A stretch of 64,000 bases of DNA from Cupriavidus necator N-1 (GCF_000219215.1 NC_015726.1:1736001-1800000), one strand, 5' to 3'; positions 1-11,921 are shown, numbered from the stretch's first letter. Notes: a model not told the origin generated them from the letters alone. Numbers and translations: made by a program.

Positions 1-41
1 AGCCAGACCGCAGCGGCACCGGCGAAGTAGCGCCGCTGCGC

Positions 42-1106
42 TTACGGCGAATCGATCGAACCCACGCTCTTGGGATAGGTCACGATGCCCCAGCTCAGCG
101 GCAGCCCGTCGAACTGGCGCACCGGCTCGTAGGTGCGTGCGTCGATGACATAGACCGCATTGGAGCGCCCGCAGGCCACCAGCAGCCGCGCATCGTCCGG
201 CGTGAAGCTGAAATGCCAGCAGCGCTTGCCTATCGCGATGTCGGCCAGCGACGCGAAGGTCTGCGCATCGAACACCTGCAGCGTGTCGGCGCGCGAGGCG
301 GCGACGAACAGGCGCTCACCGGCGCGATCGAACGCCACCCCGTAGGGACCCGTGCGCGTCGGCACGGTGCGCAGCACGCGGAAGTTCGTGGCGTCGAGCA
401 CGACGAAGGCATTGGCTGATTCCAGCGTCACCACATAGCGGTTGCCGTCCGGGCTTGCCTTGATGCCGCGCGGGCGCGAACCGGCGGGCATTGGCAGCAG
501 CTTTACTTGCCTGCCGCTGGCGTTCTCATAGACCGTGACGGTGTCGTCGCCTTCATTGGTGACCAGCATCAGCTTGCCGTCGCGCGAGAACTCGATACCT
601 TCGGTTTCCAGCCCGCTGCGGATCCTACGGTTCACGCGCCAGTCCTTGAGGTCGATCACGGCGATTTCCGCCGGCAGGGGCTTGTCGTCATCGCTTTTAC
701 CCTTCGCGGATGGGGGCGGCGCGGCCCCGGGCGGGCCGGAGCGCTCGCCCGGTTCGTAGGTGACGAAGGCCTGGTTCCCGGCCACGCGCACGAACTCCGG
801 GTTCTGTCCGATCGGCACGCGGCGAACCAGCTGCCCCGTGGCAAGGTCAATTACCGACAGGTCGCCCGTACCCTTGTTGGCCGCCAGCAGGTATTTGCCA
901 TCCGTGGTCACAGCCAGTCCGCGCGGCCCCTTGCCCCCGGCCGGGAGGCTGGGCATGACTTCGAGCCGGTCCAGGTCGATGACGGCGATGCCGCCGCCTT
1001 CGGTCGACACATAGGCCTGCGCTGCGTCGGCGGCGACCGGGCACACCAGCGCCAGGAGGCCAGCGGCCAGCATGTGTCGCGTACGGGATGGAAGGTGCGA
1101 AGGCAT
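42..1106 (-). CDS. Secreted YncE-like beta-propeller protein
   Basis: The 354-residue protein begins with a signal peptide (residues 1 to about 25, ending near VAADAA) and is then built of repeated blades of about 40 residues. Each blade has the pattern of a [YL]V[TA] strand, N/S-x-x-D, x-V-x-V-[IYF]-[DE] seen in YVTN/YncE propellers. A low-complexity proline/glycine/charged loop interrupts the third blade. I chose the ATG at 1106 over longer in-frame starts because a GAGGAGAA ribosome site lies just upstream and the signal peptide then starts correctly. The gene lies 37 bp after the TonB receptor stop on the same strand, so the two are probably one transcript. Escherichia coli has the same order of receptor and propeller (yncD-yncE). 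The ligand of the propeller is unknown. A PQQ-associated propeller of the TIGR03866 type is the alternative reading. Confidence 0.8.
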   Translation of the reverse strand: MPSHLPSRTRHMLAAGLLALVCPVAADAAQAYVSTEGGGIAVIDLDRLEVMPSLPAGGKGPRGLAVTTDGKYLLAANKGTGDLSVIDLATGQLVRRVPIGQNPEFVRVAGNQAFVTYEPGERSGPPGAAPPPSAKGKSDDDKPLPAEIAVIDLKDWRVNRRIRSGLETEGIEFSRDGKLMLVTNEGDDTVTVYENASGRQVKLLPMPAGSRPRGIKASPDGNRYVVTLESANAFVVLDATNFRVLRTVPTRTGPYGVAFDRAGERLFVAASRADTLQVFDAQTFASLADIAIGKRCWHFSFTPDDARLLVACGRSNAVYVIDARTYEPVRQFDGLPLSWGIVTYPKSVGSIDSP

Positions 1107-1143
1107 GACGTTCTCCTCGTTGCCCGGATGCATGGCGGCCCGC

Positions 1144-3465
1144 TCAGGGCCCGCCCCATTCATAACGCACGCCGACCAGGAACAGCCGGGGCGCGCCCGG
1201 TGCCACAAAGCGCTCGACGGGTACGGCCGCGCCGGGCAACAGCAGCGTGCCGCCCGGGAACAGGTTGTAGCCCGCCTGTCCGTAAGTCTCGTAGCGGCGG
1301 TCGAACAGGTTGTCGATGCGCCCATAGAGTTGCCAGCGCGGCGAGAACTGCCAGCTGGCGCGCAGGTTCAGCAGCAGGTAGCCAGCGGTGCGGGCAAGGC
1401 CGGGGTCCTGCGCGCTGAGCGCGCCATCCTCGTTGCCCGCGACTGGACGCGATGACGATACGATCACGTCGCCGCCCACGCTGATGGTGGCGGTCGCGCG
1501 CCAGTCTGCGCCGAGCTTGAAGCTGTGCAGCGGGATTCCTGCCATGCGCGTGCCCGGATGCACCGCCACCGGCGCAGCGAAGGGGGTATGCAACTGGCCG
1601 TCCGCCTGGTAGGTCGCTTGCGTGTAGCTGTAGCCGGCGCGCAGCGTCAGCCGGCCCAGCCGCTGCCGCAAGCCCAGCTCAAGGCCCTGGTTGCGGGTCT
1701 TCGGGAAGTTCGAGAAATAGCCCAGCGGACTGAACGGCGAGCGCTGAAAGATGATGTCGTCGGTGTTGTTGCTGCGGTATAGCGCCAGGGTCAGTTCAGT
1801 GGTGTCAGCCGGCTGCCAGCGTCCGCCCAGCTCCAAGGTGCGCGTGACCACCTGGCGCAGGGGGGGATCGGCCTGCAGGCCGGTAGGAAGCTGGCAGGCA
1901 TTTGCAGGGTCCGCGCAACCCAGCTCGATCGCCGTGGGCATGCGTGTGCCCTGCGAAGCGGAGCCGAATATCGTCAGGCTGTCGAACAGCGCGTGCGATG
2001 CGCCCACCGACGGGTTGAGCCGTGTGAACGTGAAGCGTTCGTCCGATGGCGTGGGCGCGCCCAGCACTGTATGCCGTCGCCCTTCGTTCCAGCGGGCGGC
2101 CAGCGTCAGGAAGGTCTGGGGAAGCAGTCGGATGGTGTCGGTAGCGTACAGCCCCACCGTGCTGTCGTGGCCGTCCAGCAAAGCATTGGTGACCACTGGC
2201 GCATTGGGATCGCCAAGCGCCGTGCGCGCTGCGTCGAAGCTGGCCAACTGCGTCGTTTGCGCGTAGCGCGACTGGTTCAGGTCCAGCGCGGCACCCAGTG
2301 CGAAACGGTGCGTCTCGCCATCGTGCGACCACTGCGCAGACACGCCATAGCTGGTCTCGCTCACGGTGGAAGCGTTGAGCACGGCATTGGCGGGCGCCTC
2401 GTCCGCTTCGCAGCCTGCGGCGCCGGAGGTGCCCTGGCAGTCGCGCAGGGTGTCCACGTAGTCGTCGTGGATATCGCCGCTGTTGGTGCGCGAGCGCGTG
2501 CGGCGCACATAAGCCGTTAGCAGCAGCTGGTCCTGCGCATTGAACTGGTGCGCACCATTGAGCGTCAGCTGCAGCGATTTCGCGCGCGTGACATCGGGCG
2601 CGGTGTAGATGGCGCTTCGGTCGGCGCGGTAGATGCTGTCCGGCGTCAGGCCGTTGCCCGACAGCCGGCTGTTGCTGCCGAGCAGGCTGAGGCTCCATTG
2701 GGTGGCGCTGGTCGAGCGGCCCAGCTTGAAGAAGAGGTTGCCCAGATCGCTGTCGGAGCTGTCGCGCCAGCCATCCTCACGCCAGCCGGTGCCGGCAAAG
2801 TAGGCGTGCCAGCCGTCGCCCAGCGACTTGCCCGTGCTGACATCGAGCCGCGCTCGGCCATGGCTGCCGATGCTGAGGTCGGCCTCCACGCCCTGGTGCG
2901 TTTCGCCCGACTTGGTGACCAGCGCAAGCGCGCCGCCCAGCGTATTGAGCCCATACAGCGGGTTGCTGCCCGGCACCAGCGTTACCGTGCTGATGGCGGC
3001 CTCCGGCATGCCGGCCCAGTTGATGACGTCGCCCAGGGCCGCGTTCTGGCGCACGCCGTCCAGGTACAACGACAGCCCTTGTGCCGAACCCAGCGTCGGC
3101 GAGAGCCGGTAGCCGCGATACAGGATGTCCTGCGCGAACGGATTGCCCTGCGCGTCATTGACCACGATGCCGGTCATGTTCTCCGCCAGGAAGGACGGGA
3201 GGTTGACGGACTTCGCGCGTTCCAGGTCGCCATCGGTGGCGGTCTGGACGTTGGCGGGAAAAGCCTGGCGCTCGATGGTGAAGCCGGGCAACGGCGTCGG
3301 GGCGACCACGGTGACCTCTTTCAGGTTGTGGACCTGGTCCGCCAGCCTGCCCGCGTCAGGCTGGCTGGCCTGCTGCGCCGCGACAGGCGCGGCCGTTACC
3401 AGCGCAATGGCGACCATGCCCGGCGCATGCCGGGACGGGCGGGTGCGGCGGCGGGCGTGGGCCAT
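1144..3465 (-). CDS. TonB-dependent outer-membrane receptor
   Basis: This 773-residue receptor has an N-terminal signal peptide (MVAIALVTAAPVAAQ region), a TonB-box-like stretch EVTVVA, a plug domain and a long beta-barrel. The plug contains the usual pattern of YRGYR, LYLDGVRQN, VTLVPGSNPLYG, NTLGGALALVTKSG. The start at 3465 is chosen because GAGGGGAAC precedes it and the signal peptide follows directly; the open frame itself runs further upstream. The C-terminus (FLVGVRYEW) is a typical last strand, although two glycines and a proline follow the aromatic residue. The receptor would import a scarce ligand across the outer membrane using TonB energy. Pairing with the beta-propeller resembles E. 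coli yncD-yncE, whose receptor takes up the cofactor PQQ, so PQQ is a reasonable guess but only a guess. Confidence 0.88.
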   Translation of the reverse strand: MAHARRRTRPSRHAPGMVAIALVTAAPVAAQQASQPDAGRLADQVHNLKEVTVVAPTPLPGFTIERQAFPANVQTATDGDLERAKSVNLPSFLAENMTGIVVNDAQGNPFAQDILYRGYRLSPTLGSAQGLSLYLDGVRQNAALGDVINWAGMPEAAISTVTLVPGSNPLYGLNTLGGALALVTKSGETHQGVEADLSIGSHGRARLDVSTGKSLGDGWHAYFAGTGWREDGWRDSSDSDLGNLFFKLGRSTSATQWSLSLLGSNSRLSGNGLTPDSIYRADRSAIYTAPDVTRAKSLQLTLNGAHQFNAQDQLLLTAYVRRTRSRTNSGDIHDDYVDTLRDCQGTSGAAGCEADEAPANAVLNASTVSETSYGVSAQWSHDGETHRFALGAALDLNQSRYAQTTQLASFDAARTALGDPNAPVVTNALLDGHDSTVGLYATDTIRLLPQTFLTLAARWNEGRRHTVLGAPTPSDERFTFTRLNPSVGASHALFDSLTIFGSASQGTRMPTAIELGCADPANACQLPTGLQADPPLRQVVTRTLELGGRWQPADTTELTLALYRSNNTDDIIFQRSPFSPLGYFSNFPKTRNQGLELGLRQRLGRLTLRAGYSYTQATYQADGQLHTPFAAPVAVHPGTRMAGIPLHSFKLGADWRATATISVGGDVIVSSSRPVAGNEDGALSAQDPGLARTAGYLLLNLRASWQFSPRWQLYGRIDNLFDRRYETYGQAGYNLFPGGTLLLPGAAVPVERFVAPGAPRLFLVGVRYEWGGP

Positions 3466-3686
3466 GAGGTTCCCCTCTCGTGCCGCATCGCGCGGGCGGC
3501 TGTGGCTGTGAAGGAGACTTCCTGGAGTGGCGCAAATGCTACCTAATCTAGTCCAGCGCGCAGGCGGTGCCAAGGGCGATTGCCCGGCAGGTCGTTTTTT
3601 CGCCTAGAGTTTTTTGGGCGGCCAGTGTGCAGGAGGATATCTTGCGTACTGGCCGCAGGGCCAGGCAATCCTCGCAGGAGCGCGCG

Positions 3687-4451
3687 ATGCAAGATCCGGC
3701 AGTTGTCATCGATCCTGAACGCCGCCGCATGCTGTTGCGGGTGGGCGCACTGGCCATCCTGGCGCTGAGCCTTCCGCCGCTGGGCGCCTGCGCTCAGGGA
3801 GCGGGCGCCGCGGGTCACGCGGGGCCGGCGTGCATCGGCGTAATCGGATCGGGGCGCATCGGCGGGACGGTCGGAGGGCTCTGGGTCAAGGCAGGGCACC
3901 CGGTCCTGTTCTCGTCGCGTCATCCTGAATCGCTCAAGCCGCTGGTCGACGGCCTCGGCCCGCTGGCTCGGGCGGGCACGGTTGCGGAGGCCATCGCCTT
4001 TGCCGACGTGCTGTTCCTCGCCACCCCCTACGGCGCGTTGCCGCAACTCAGCCAGGAGAATGCCGGGGCATGGTCAGGCAAGATCGTGCTGGATGCCACC
4101 AATGCCATTCCCCAGCGCGACGGCGCGATTGCCGAAGAAGCCCAGCGCAACGGCATTGGCATCACCACGGCGAAATACCTGCGCGGCGCACGTGTGGTGC
4201 GGGCGTTTAATTTCATGGGGGCGACCAACTTCGCCAGTGAACATCACCGGCCCGGCGGCCTGATTGCCGTGCCGATTGCCGGTGACGACCAGGTGGCGCT
4301 GCAGGTGGCGGCACAACTGGTTCGCGATGCGGGTTTCGAGCCGGTGATGGTGGGACCGCTGGCCAGCGCGGACAGGTTCGCGCCGGGCGGGCCGCTGTTC
4401 CGGCAGATTGGCACCGCCGAGGAATTTCGCAGGAAGATGAGCGGGAATTAG
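3687..4451 (+). CDS. Predicted lipoprotein with F420/NADP-reductase-like Rossmann fold
   Basis: The 254-residue product resembles the NADP oxidoreductase/F420-dependent family (Pfam F420_oxidored type). A dinucleotide-binding glycine motif G54-x-G56-x-x-G59 starts the first strand, followed by FSSRHPESL, LFLATPYGALPQL and LDATNAI. What is unusual is the front end: an arginine-rich start (RRR at 12-14), a hydrophobic stretch and a lipobox L-G-A-C with Cys35. This predicts export and lipid anchoring, possibly by the Tat route since the fold binds a cofactor. The ATG at 3687 has AGGAG six bases upstream; earlier in-frame starts lack a site and would bury the signal. The gene stands alone, divergent from the TonB receptor. 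Enzymatic substrate is unknown. Confidence 0.75.
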   Translation: MQDPAVVIDPERRRMLLRVGALAILALSLPPLGACAQGAGAAGHAGPACIGVIGSGRIGGTVGGLWVKAGHPVLFSSRHPESLKPLVDGLGPLARAGTVAEAIAFADVLFLATPYGALPQLSQENAGAWSGKIVLDATNAIPQRDGAIAEEAQRNGIGITTAKYLRGARVVRAFNFMGATNFASEHHRPGGLIAVPIAGDDQVALQVAAQLVRDAGFEPVMVGPLASADRFAPGGPLFRQIGTAEEFRRKMSGN

Positions 4452-4550
4452 GGGCTAGTCCCGGTGCTCGCCGATGTGTTCACCTTTCGGGTCGCAGGGG
4501 AGGGCACTTAAGTGGCAAAAGAGGCGCTTTCAGGTTTTCCTCAAAAACGC

Positions 4551-4579
4551 TTGCAAGGCAGGCATCCAGGCATTAAGAT
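4551..4579 (+). promoter_or_regulatory. rRNA operon promoter P1 (predicted)
   Basis: A -35 box TTGCAA (4551-4556), a spacer of exactly 17 bp and a -10 box TAAGAT (4574-4579) lie about 410 bp before the 16S gene. The bases after the -10 box are GC-rich (CGCCCCCTCG), the discriminator type expected of stringently controlled rRNA promoters. A second TTGCAA at about 4628 has no good -10 partner. Confidence 0.55.
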
Positions 4580-4690
4580 TCGCCCCCTCGTTCGCAAGGC
4601 ACCGCGCAACGGGGGTGGGAAAAGACTTGCAAGGATTAACTCGGTTCGAAAGAGCGAGCCTTCCAGAATAAAAGAATTTCTCGAAAATGA

Positions 4691-4719
4691 TTGATTAATC
4701 GCAGAAAGTTCTTTATAGT
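4691..4719 (+). promoter_or_regulatory. rRNA operon promoter P2 (predicted)
   Basis: TTGATT (4691-4696), a 17-bp spacer and TATAGT (4714-4719) form a near-consensus sigma-70 promoter. An A/T-rich stretch (about 4667-4690) directly upstream could act as an UP element. It lies about 270 bp before the mature 16S end. Nothing else in 4452-4988 looks coding. Confidence 0.6.
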
Positions 4720-4789
4720 CTCGTTTCTCCGCTGCAAACAAAACGCAGCGACGCAAACGGCAAAGCCGGATGCGGTGCTCGAAAGGGCG

Positions 4790-4800
4790 GGTTCTTTAAC
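4790..4800 (+). promoter_or_regulatory. Leader boxA antitermination site
   Basis: The leader contains GGTTCTTTAAC, close to the boxA consensus TGCTCTTTAACA that recruits Nus factors to rRNA transcripts. A matching boxA occurs again in the 16S-23S spacer at 6648-6658. Confidence 0.6.
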
Positions 4801-4988
4801 AACCAAACAACCGATAAGTGTGGGCGCTTGATAACGGATGCGGAAGACTTCGGTCTTTTAGCTTTACAAGTTATACAGTGCTCGCACAGCAAAACGTGAC
4901 TGGATCTTCGGATCTGGTCAGTCAGTTTTCTGAGAGTGAGCGACCGCTCGAAAGAGCGAGGGAGCCGCGAGGCTTCCACACAGAGATT

Positions 4989-6520
<1,532 letters not shown>

Positions 6521-6584
6521 CAGAGCGTGCATCCCAAGTCGAGCGTTCACACTTATCGGTTTGTTTGTGGTTAAGGCCAGGTGG

Positions 6585-6621
6585 CCAAATGAAAGCGCTT
6601 CGCGAGAGCGTTTTCATTTGG
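6585..6621 (+). other. Stem-loop in the tRNA-less 16S-23S spacer
   Basis: The arms CCAAATGAAAGCGCT and AGCGTTTTCATTTGG pair over 15 positions with one G-U and close a 7-base loop. The hairpin sits where Burkholderiales spacers usually carry tRNA-Ile and tRNA-Ala. No cloverleaf, anticodon arm or T-loop (GGTTCGA) sequence is present anywhere in 6521-6845. Confidence 0.7.
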
Positions 6622-6647
6622 CATTGCCAAGCGATCTAACGATCGGC

Positions 6648-6658
6648 TGTTCTTTAAA
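6648..6658 (+). promoter_or_regulatory. Spacer boxA antitermination site
   Basis: TGTTCTTTAAA matches the boxA consensus and lies about 190 bp before the 23S gene, the usual place for the second boxA of an rRNA operon. Confidence 0.55.
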
Positions 6659-6845
6659 AATATGGGATGTAGTAAAGGTGTCGCGAAGCGTTGATGAGAC
6701 GCTGCAGTACAAAACGCGATACCGGGTTGTGATTGTATCAACCAAAATGTATTTAAGTGATCGAAAGATGACTTGGAATACGGCACAAATGCGAGAACTC
6801 ATCCTGTAGCGACTGTTTCGAGCAATCGAGACACACTCGTTATAG

Positions 6846-9726
<2,881 letters not shown>

Positions 9727-9850
9727 ATAACCAGTGTGTTTTGCCTGGTGTGTGATCGTGACTGTGCCGAAACAGTTGACACAAGACGCACAACCCCAAC
9801 TACATCCCTATTCGCAGCGTTGACCTCAACCTCAGCGTTGCAACCCCTTA

Positions 9851-9966
9851 TGCCTGGTGACCATAGCGAGCTGGAACCACCCCTTCCCATCCCGAACAGG
9901 TCCGTGAAACAGCTCCGCGCCGATGATAGTGCGGATACCCGTGTGAAAGTAGGTCATCGCCAGGCT
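9851..9966 (+). rRNA. rrf: 5S ribosomal RNA
   Basis: The terminal helix strands TGCCTGGTGA and CGCCAGGCT pair, and the internal TCCCATCCCGAACAGG is the conserved 5S loop B/C region. Length is about 116 nt. No tRNA follows it. Confidence 0.95.
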
Positions 9967-9975
9967 CTTATTCCC

Positions 9976-10018
9976 AAAACCCCTCGACAGCGTGTGCTGC
10001 GAGGGGTTTTGTTTTTTT
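9976..10018 (+). terminator. Rho-independent terminator of the rRNA operon
   Basis: AAAACCCCTCG and CGAGGGGTTTT form an 11-bp stem around a 13-base loop, followed by GTTTTTTT. It ends the rRNA transcript ten bases after the 5S gene. Confidence 0.9.
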
Positions 10019-10039
10019 CCGGCTCGGAATCTTGCGGGC

Positions 10040-10318
10040 TCAGTAGTCCGCCAGCTTCTCGCCGTCGACTTCCAGGAGCTGGTCCAGGCGCAGGGTCTCG
10101 CCAGTCTTGAGCGTCAGATACTCGGCGCCGCCCCGGCTGTACACGTCGGCAATGGTCGCGGTGCGCTGCTGGAGCAAGCCATCGGCGTCGCGGTAGTGGA
10201 TCTGCGTGGGCCTGCGCACGGTGGCGAGGTCTTCCAGGCGGTCGTGGAACTCGCAGCTGATCGGGCTGTACTGGGCGGCTGTGCTGGTCATGGCCATGTA
10301 TCCGGTGTGCTGGTTCAT
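10040..10318 (-). CDS. rof: Rof-like Rho-binding antiterminator
   Basis: This 92-residue protein matches the Rof (YaeO) family pattern. The core begins Y-S-P-I-S-C followed by D-x-L-E-D-L, then a beta-rich segment with TATIADVYSRGGAEYLTL and LRLDQLLEVDG. Rof binds transcription terminator Rho and inhibits it. E. coli Rof is about 85 residues, so the length fits. The start at 10318 overlaps the ohrR stop by four bases (ATGA), which implies translational coupling and puts rof under the ohrR promoter. The gene is convergent with the rRNA operon, 22 bp past its terminator. Family assignment rests on short conserved patches. Confidence 0.7.
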   Translation of the reverse strand: MNQHTGYMAMTSTAAQYSPISCEFHDRLEDLATVRRPTQIHYRDADGLLQQRTATIADVYSRGGAEYLTLKTGETLRLDQLLEVDGEKLADY

Positions 10319-10773
10319 TCGCTGTCTTTCACCGACTGGATCAGGTTGTTGCGCAGCGACGCAACCGCCTTCTGGATCCGGGCGAATTCGTCCGGGGCCA
10401 GGCCGGTCGCTCCGGCGAGGCTGGATTCCAGGCGCCGCTCGCGCAGCTTGCGGCCGGCCTTGGTCAGGCGCACGCGTACCTGGCGCTCGTCTTCGGGGTC
10501 GCGCTGCCGCTCCACATAGCCCATCGCCTCCAGCTTCTTCAGGATCGGCGTCAGGGTGTTCGATTCGAGAAACAGCTTCTCCCCCAGGCTGCCGACGGTC
10601 TGGTCGTCCTGCTCCCATAGCGCAACGATGGTGATGTATTGCGTATAGGTCAGCCCCAGTTGCTCAAGGATCGGTTTGTAGGCCTTGCCGAAGGCGAGGT
10701 TCGCGGAATAGACCGCGAAGCACAGGAAGTCTGAGAGCGTCGGGGTTGCGGCGGGCTTGTCGGTGGGTTTCAT
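10315..10773 (-). CDS. ohrR: OhrR-type MarR repressor (organic peroxide sensor)
   Basis: The 152-residue protein carries the OhrR signature: an N-terminal reactive cysteine (Cys18 in FLCFAVYSANL), YKPILEQLGLTYTQY, and the winged-helix region LGEKLFLESNTLTPILKKLE with the wing R-D-P-E-D-E-R. OhrR proteins repress ohr until the cysteine is oxidised by organic hydroperoxide. The start at 10773 is preceded by GAGGCAG. A 27-bp operator-like palindrome lies 50 bp upstream (10823-10849), so autoregulation is likely. The gene overlaps rof downstream and lies near its expected target ohr. Confidence 0.9.
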   Translation of the reverse strand: MKPTDKPAATPTLSDFLCFAVYSANLAFGKAYKPILEQLGLTYTQYITIVALWEQDDQTVGSLGEKLFLESNTLTPILKKLEAMGYVERQRDPEDERQVRVRLTKAGRKLRERRLESSLAGATGLAPDEFARIQKAVASLRNNLIQSVKDSE

Positions 10774-10822
10774 TTGCTGCCTCGTTGGCCAAAGACGGAT
10801 GGATCGCAAGCGTCAATTATAG

Positions 10823-10849
10823 GTCGTGTGCGATTTGATCGCAGGTGCT
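10823..10849. promoter_or_regulatory. Predicted OhrR operator upstream of ohrR-rof (degenerate)
   Basis: Arms GTCGTGTGCGAT and ATCGCAGGTGCT flank a 3-base spacer, the same 12-3-12 layout as the sites at 11217 and 11762 but with several mismatches. A minus-strand TATAAT (10816-10821) abuts it on the ohrR side. An extra half-site, ATCGCAAGCGTC, lies at 10803-10814. Confidence 0.6.
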
Positions 10850-10949
10850 ATAACTTTCCGCGGCGGCGGTTCCTGGAGCCCGAGGAAAGGGCGCCAGGAA
10901 CCGGCGGAGAATCGTGCGCACGATCTGGCCGCCGCGGCGCTACGCGGTC

Positions 10950-11186
10950 TCAGGCCCGTGCGCCGTCGAGGTAAGGGTCGACCTTGCCGCGGGCGCCGTC
11001 GTAGTACGGGCTGCGCGTGCCGTGTACCGAGCGTGCGCCGTCGGTGTACGGATCGGCTGCGCTGGTGACCGAGCGGGCGCCCTCGGTGAAAGGGTCGCGC
11101 GCCGAACCGGCGGCTTGCGCGGCGGCGGCGGTCAACAGGGCGGCGGCGACAACGGTGTAGCGGACGATGGAGGTGAGCGTGGTCAT
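10950..11186 (-). CDS. Small secreted repeat protein, motif [DS]-P-[FY]-x-[DE]-G-A-R
   Basis: This 78-residue protein has a clear signal peptide (residues 1-24, TVVAAALLTAAAAQA). The rest is four imperfect copies of a short unit: DPFTEGAR, DPYTDGAR, SPYYDGAR and DPYLDGAR, separated by 3 to 7 residues and ending the protein. I prefer the ATG at 11186 because AAGGA lies eight bases before it; an ATG three codons earlier is possible. No enzymatic motif is present and the function is unknown. A perfect 27-bp palindrome overlaps its predicted TATAAT promoter, 31 bp before the start, so expression is probably controlled by OhrR. A second protein with the same motif is encoded at 13791-14174. Confidence 0.75.
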   Translation of the reverse strand: MTTLTSIVRYTVVAAALLTAAAAQAAGSARDPFTEGARSVTSAADPYTDGARSVHGTRSPYYDGARGKVDPYLDGARA

Positions 11187-11216
11187 GGGATGCATCCTTG
11201 TATCATGTGATTTATA

Positions 11217-11243
11217 GTCGCATGCGATTATATCGCATGCGAC
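11217..11243. promoter_or_regulatory. Predicted OhrR operator upstream of the repeat protein
   Basis: GTCGCATGCGAT and its exact reverse complement ATCGCATGCGAC flank the trinucleotide TAT, giving a near-perfect 27-bp inverted repeat in which each arm is itself built on CGCATGCG. On the minus strand the centre reads TATAAT, a -10 box, so a bound repressor would block the promoter. Confidence 0.75.
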
Positions 11244-11273
11244 TAATGTGAAATAACGAAAAGGTCAAGGGAG

Positions 11274-11726
11274 TTACGACGTAAACACGTTCAGCGCCAC
11301 CTCGATATTGCCGCGGGTTGCCTTCGAGTAGGGGCAGATCGCATCGGCGGCGTGAGCGAGTTGCGTAGCGACATCCTGCGGCAGGCCCGGCGCGCGCAGG
11401 TTCAGGCGTGCTTGCAGGAAATATTCCGCGCCGGTCTGGCCCAGGTCGACTTCGATGTCCACGGCCAGGTCGGACGGCAGTTCCAGCTTCATCTCCTTGG
11501 TCACCAGGCCGACTGCGGCGATGTAGCACGCCGACCAGGCGCCCGCGAATAGTTGTTCCGCGGTCGGGTGGGGCTGGACGGTCGTGAACACGTGCGCCGG
11601 GTTGGTGCTGTTGCCGGGCGACAGCGCGATGTCCAGCGTGCCATTGTGGCCACGCGAGGTAACGCCGGCGCTGCTGTGCATGGTGTGGGTCTTGCCGGTG
11701 GCGAGGACTTTTTCGATCTTGCTCAT
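11274..11726 (-). CDS. ohr: Organic hydroperoxide resistance protein
   Basis: Ohr reduces organic hydroperoxides using a cysteine pair and lipoylated proteins as reductant. The 150-residue sequence has both catalytic cysteines, Cys67 in SACY and Cys131 in ICPYS, plus the conserved arginine in TSRGH (Arg25) and the family opening ATGKTHTMHSS. Length is normal for the family. The start at 11726 gives the typical N-terminus. The gene is on the same strand as ohrR but has its own upstream region carrying a 27-bp operator (11762-11788). The organisation ohr, repeat protein, ohrR-rof suggests a small peroxide regulon of three transcripts. Confidence 0.95.
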   Translation of the reverse strand: MSKIEKVLATGKTHTMHSSAGVTSRGHNGTLDIALSPGNSTNPAHVFTTVQPHPTAEQLFAGAWSACYIAAVGLVTKEMKLELPSDLAVDIEVDLGQTGAEYFLQARLNLRAPGLPQDVATQLAHAADAICPYSKATRGNIEVALNVFTS

Positions 11727-11761
11727 GGAATGGATCTCTGCTGGTTGTCAGTTGTAGTTAA

Positions 11762-11788
11762 ATCGCATCCGTTTAGATCGCATGCGAT
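11762..11788. promoter_or_regulatory. Predicted OhrR operator upstream of ohr
   Basis: Arms ATCGCATCCGTT and ATCGCATGCGAT flank the spacer TAG. The 12-3-12 geometry equals that of the other two sites. It lies 36 bp upstream of the ohr start, where the family's operator is expected. Confidence 0.7.
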
Positions 11789-11894
11789 TGAATGCATATT
11801 GGAACATGGGTCTTCCCTTGTCAAGGAAAAATATCGTGTGCCCGGAAGAGGGCCGGAAATGCGTCCTTGCCTACGTCAGTGCCGTTTGACATCT

Positions 11895-11912
11895 TAAGAC
11901 GACTGGTCATAT
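11895..11912. promoter_or_regulatory. Possible NemR operator
   Basis: TAAGACGACTGGTCATAT lies 10 bp before nemR. The GAC...GACTGGTC core recalls the NemR box of E. coli as I remember it, but one base is missing and the arms are short, so this is tentative. Confidence 0.35.
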
Positions 11913-11921
11913 TATTCCGCC

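Noticed and set aside
6521..6845. tRNA genes expected in the 16S-23S spacer
   Set aside because: No T-loop, anticodon arm or CCA-type acceptor sequence could be found on either strand.
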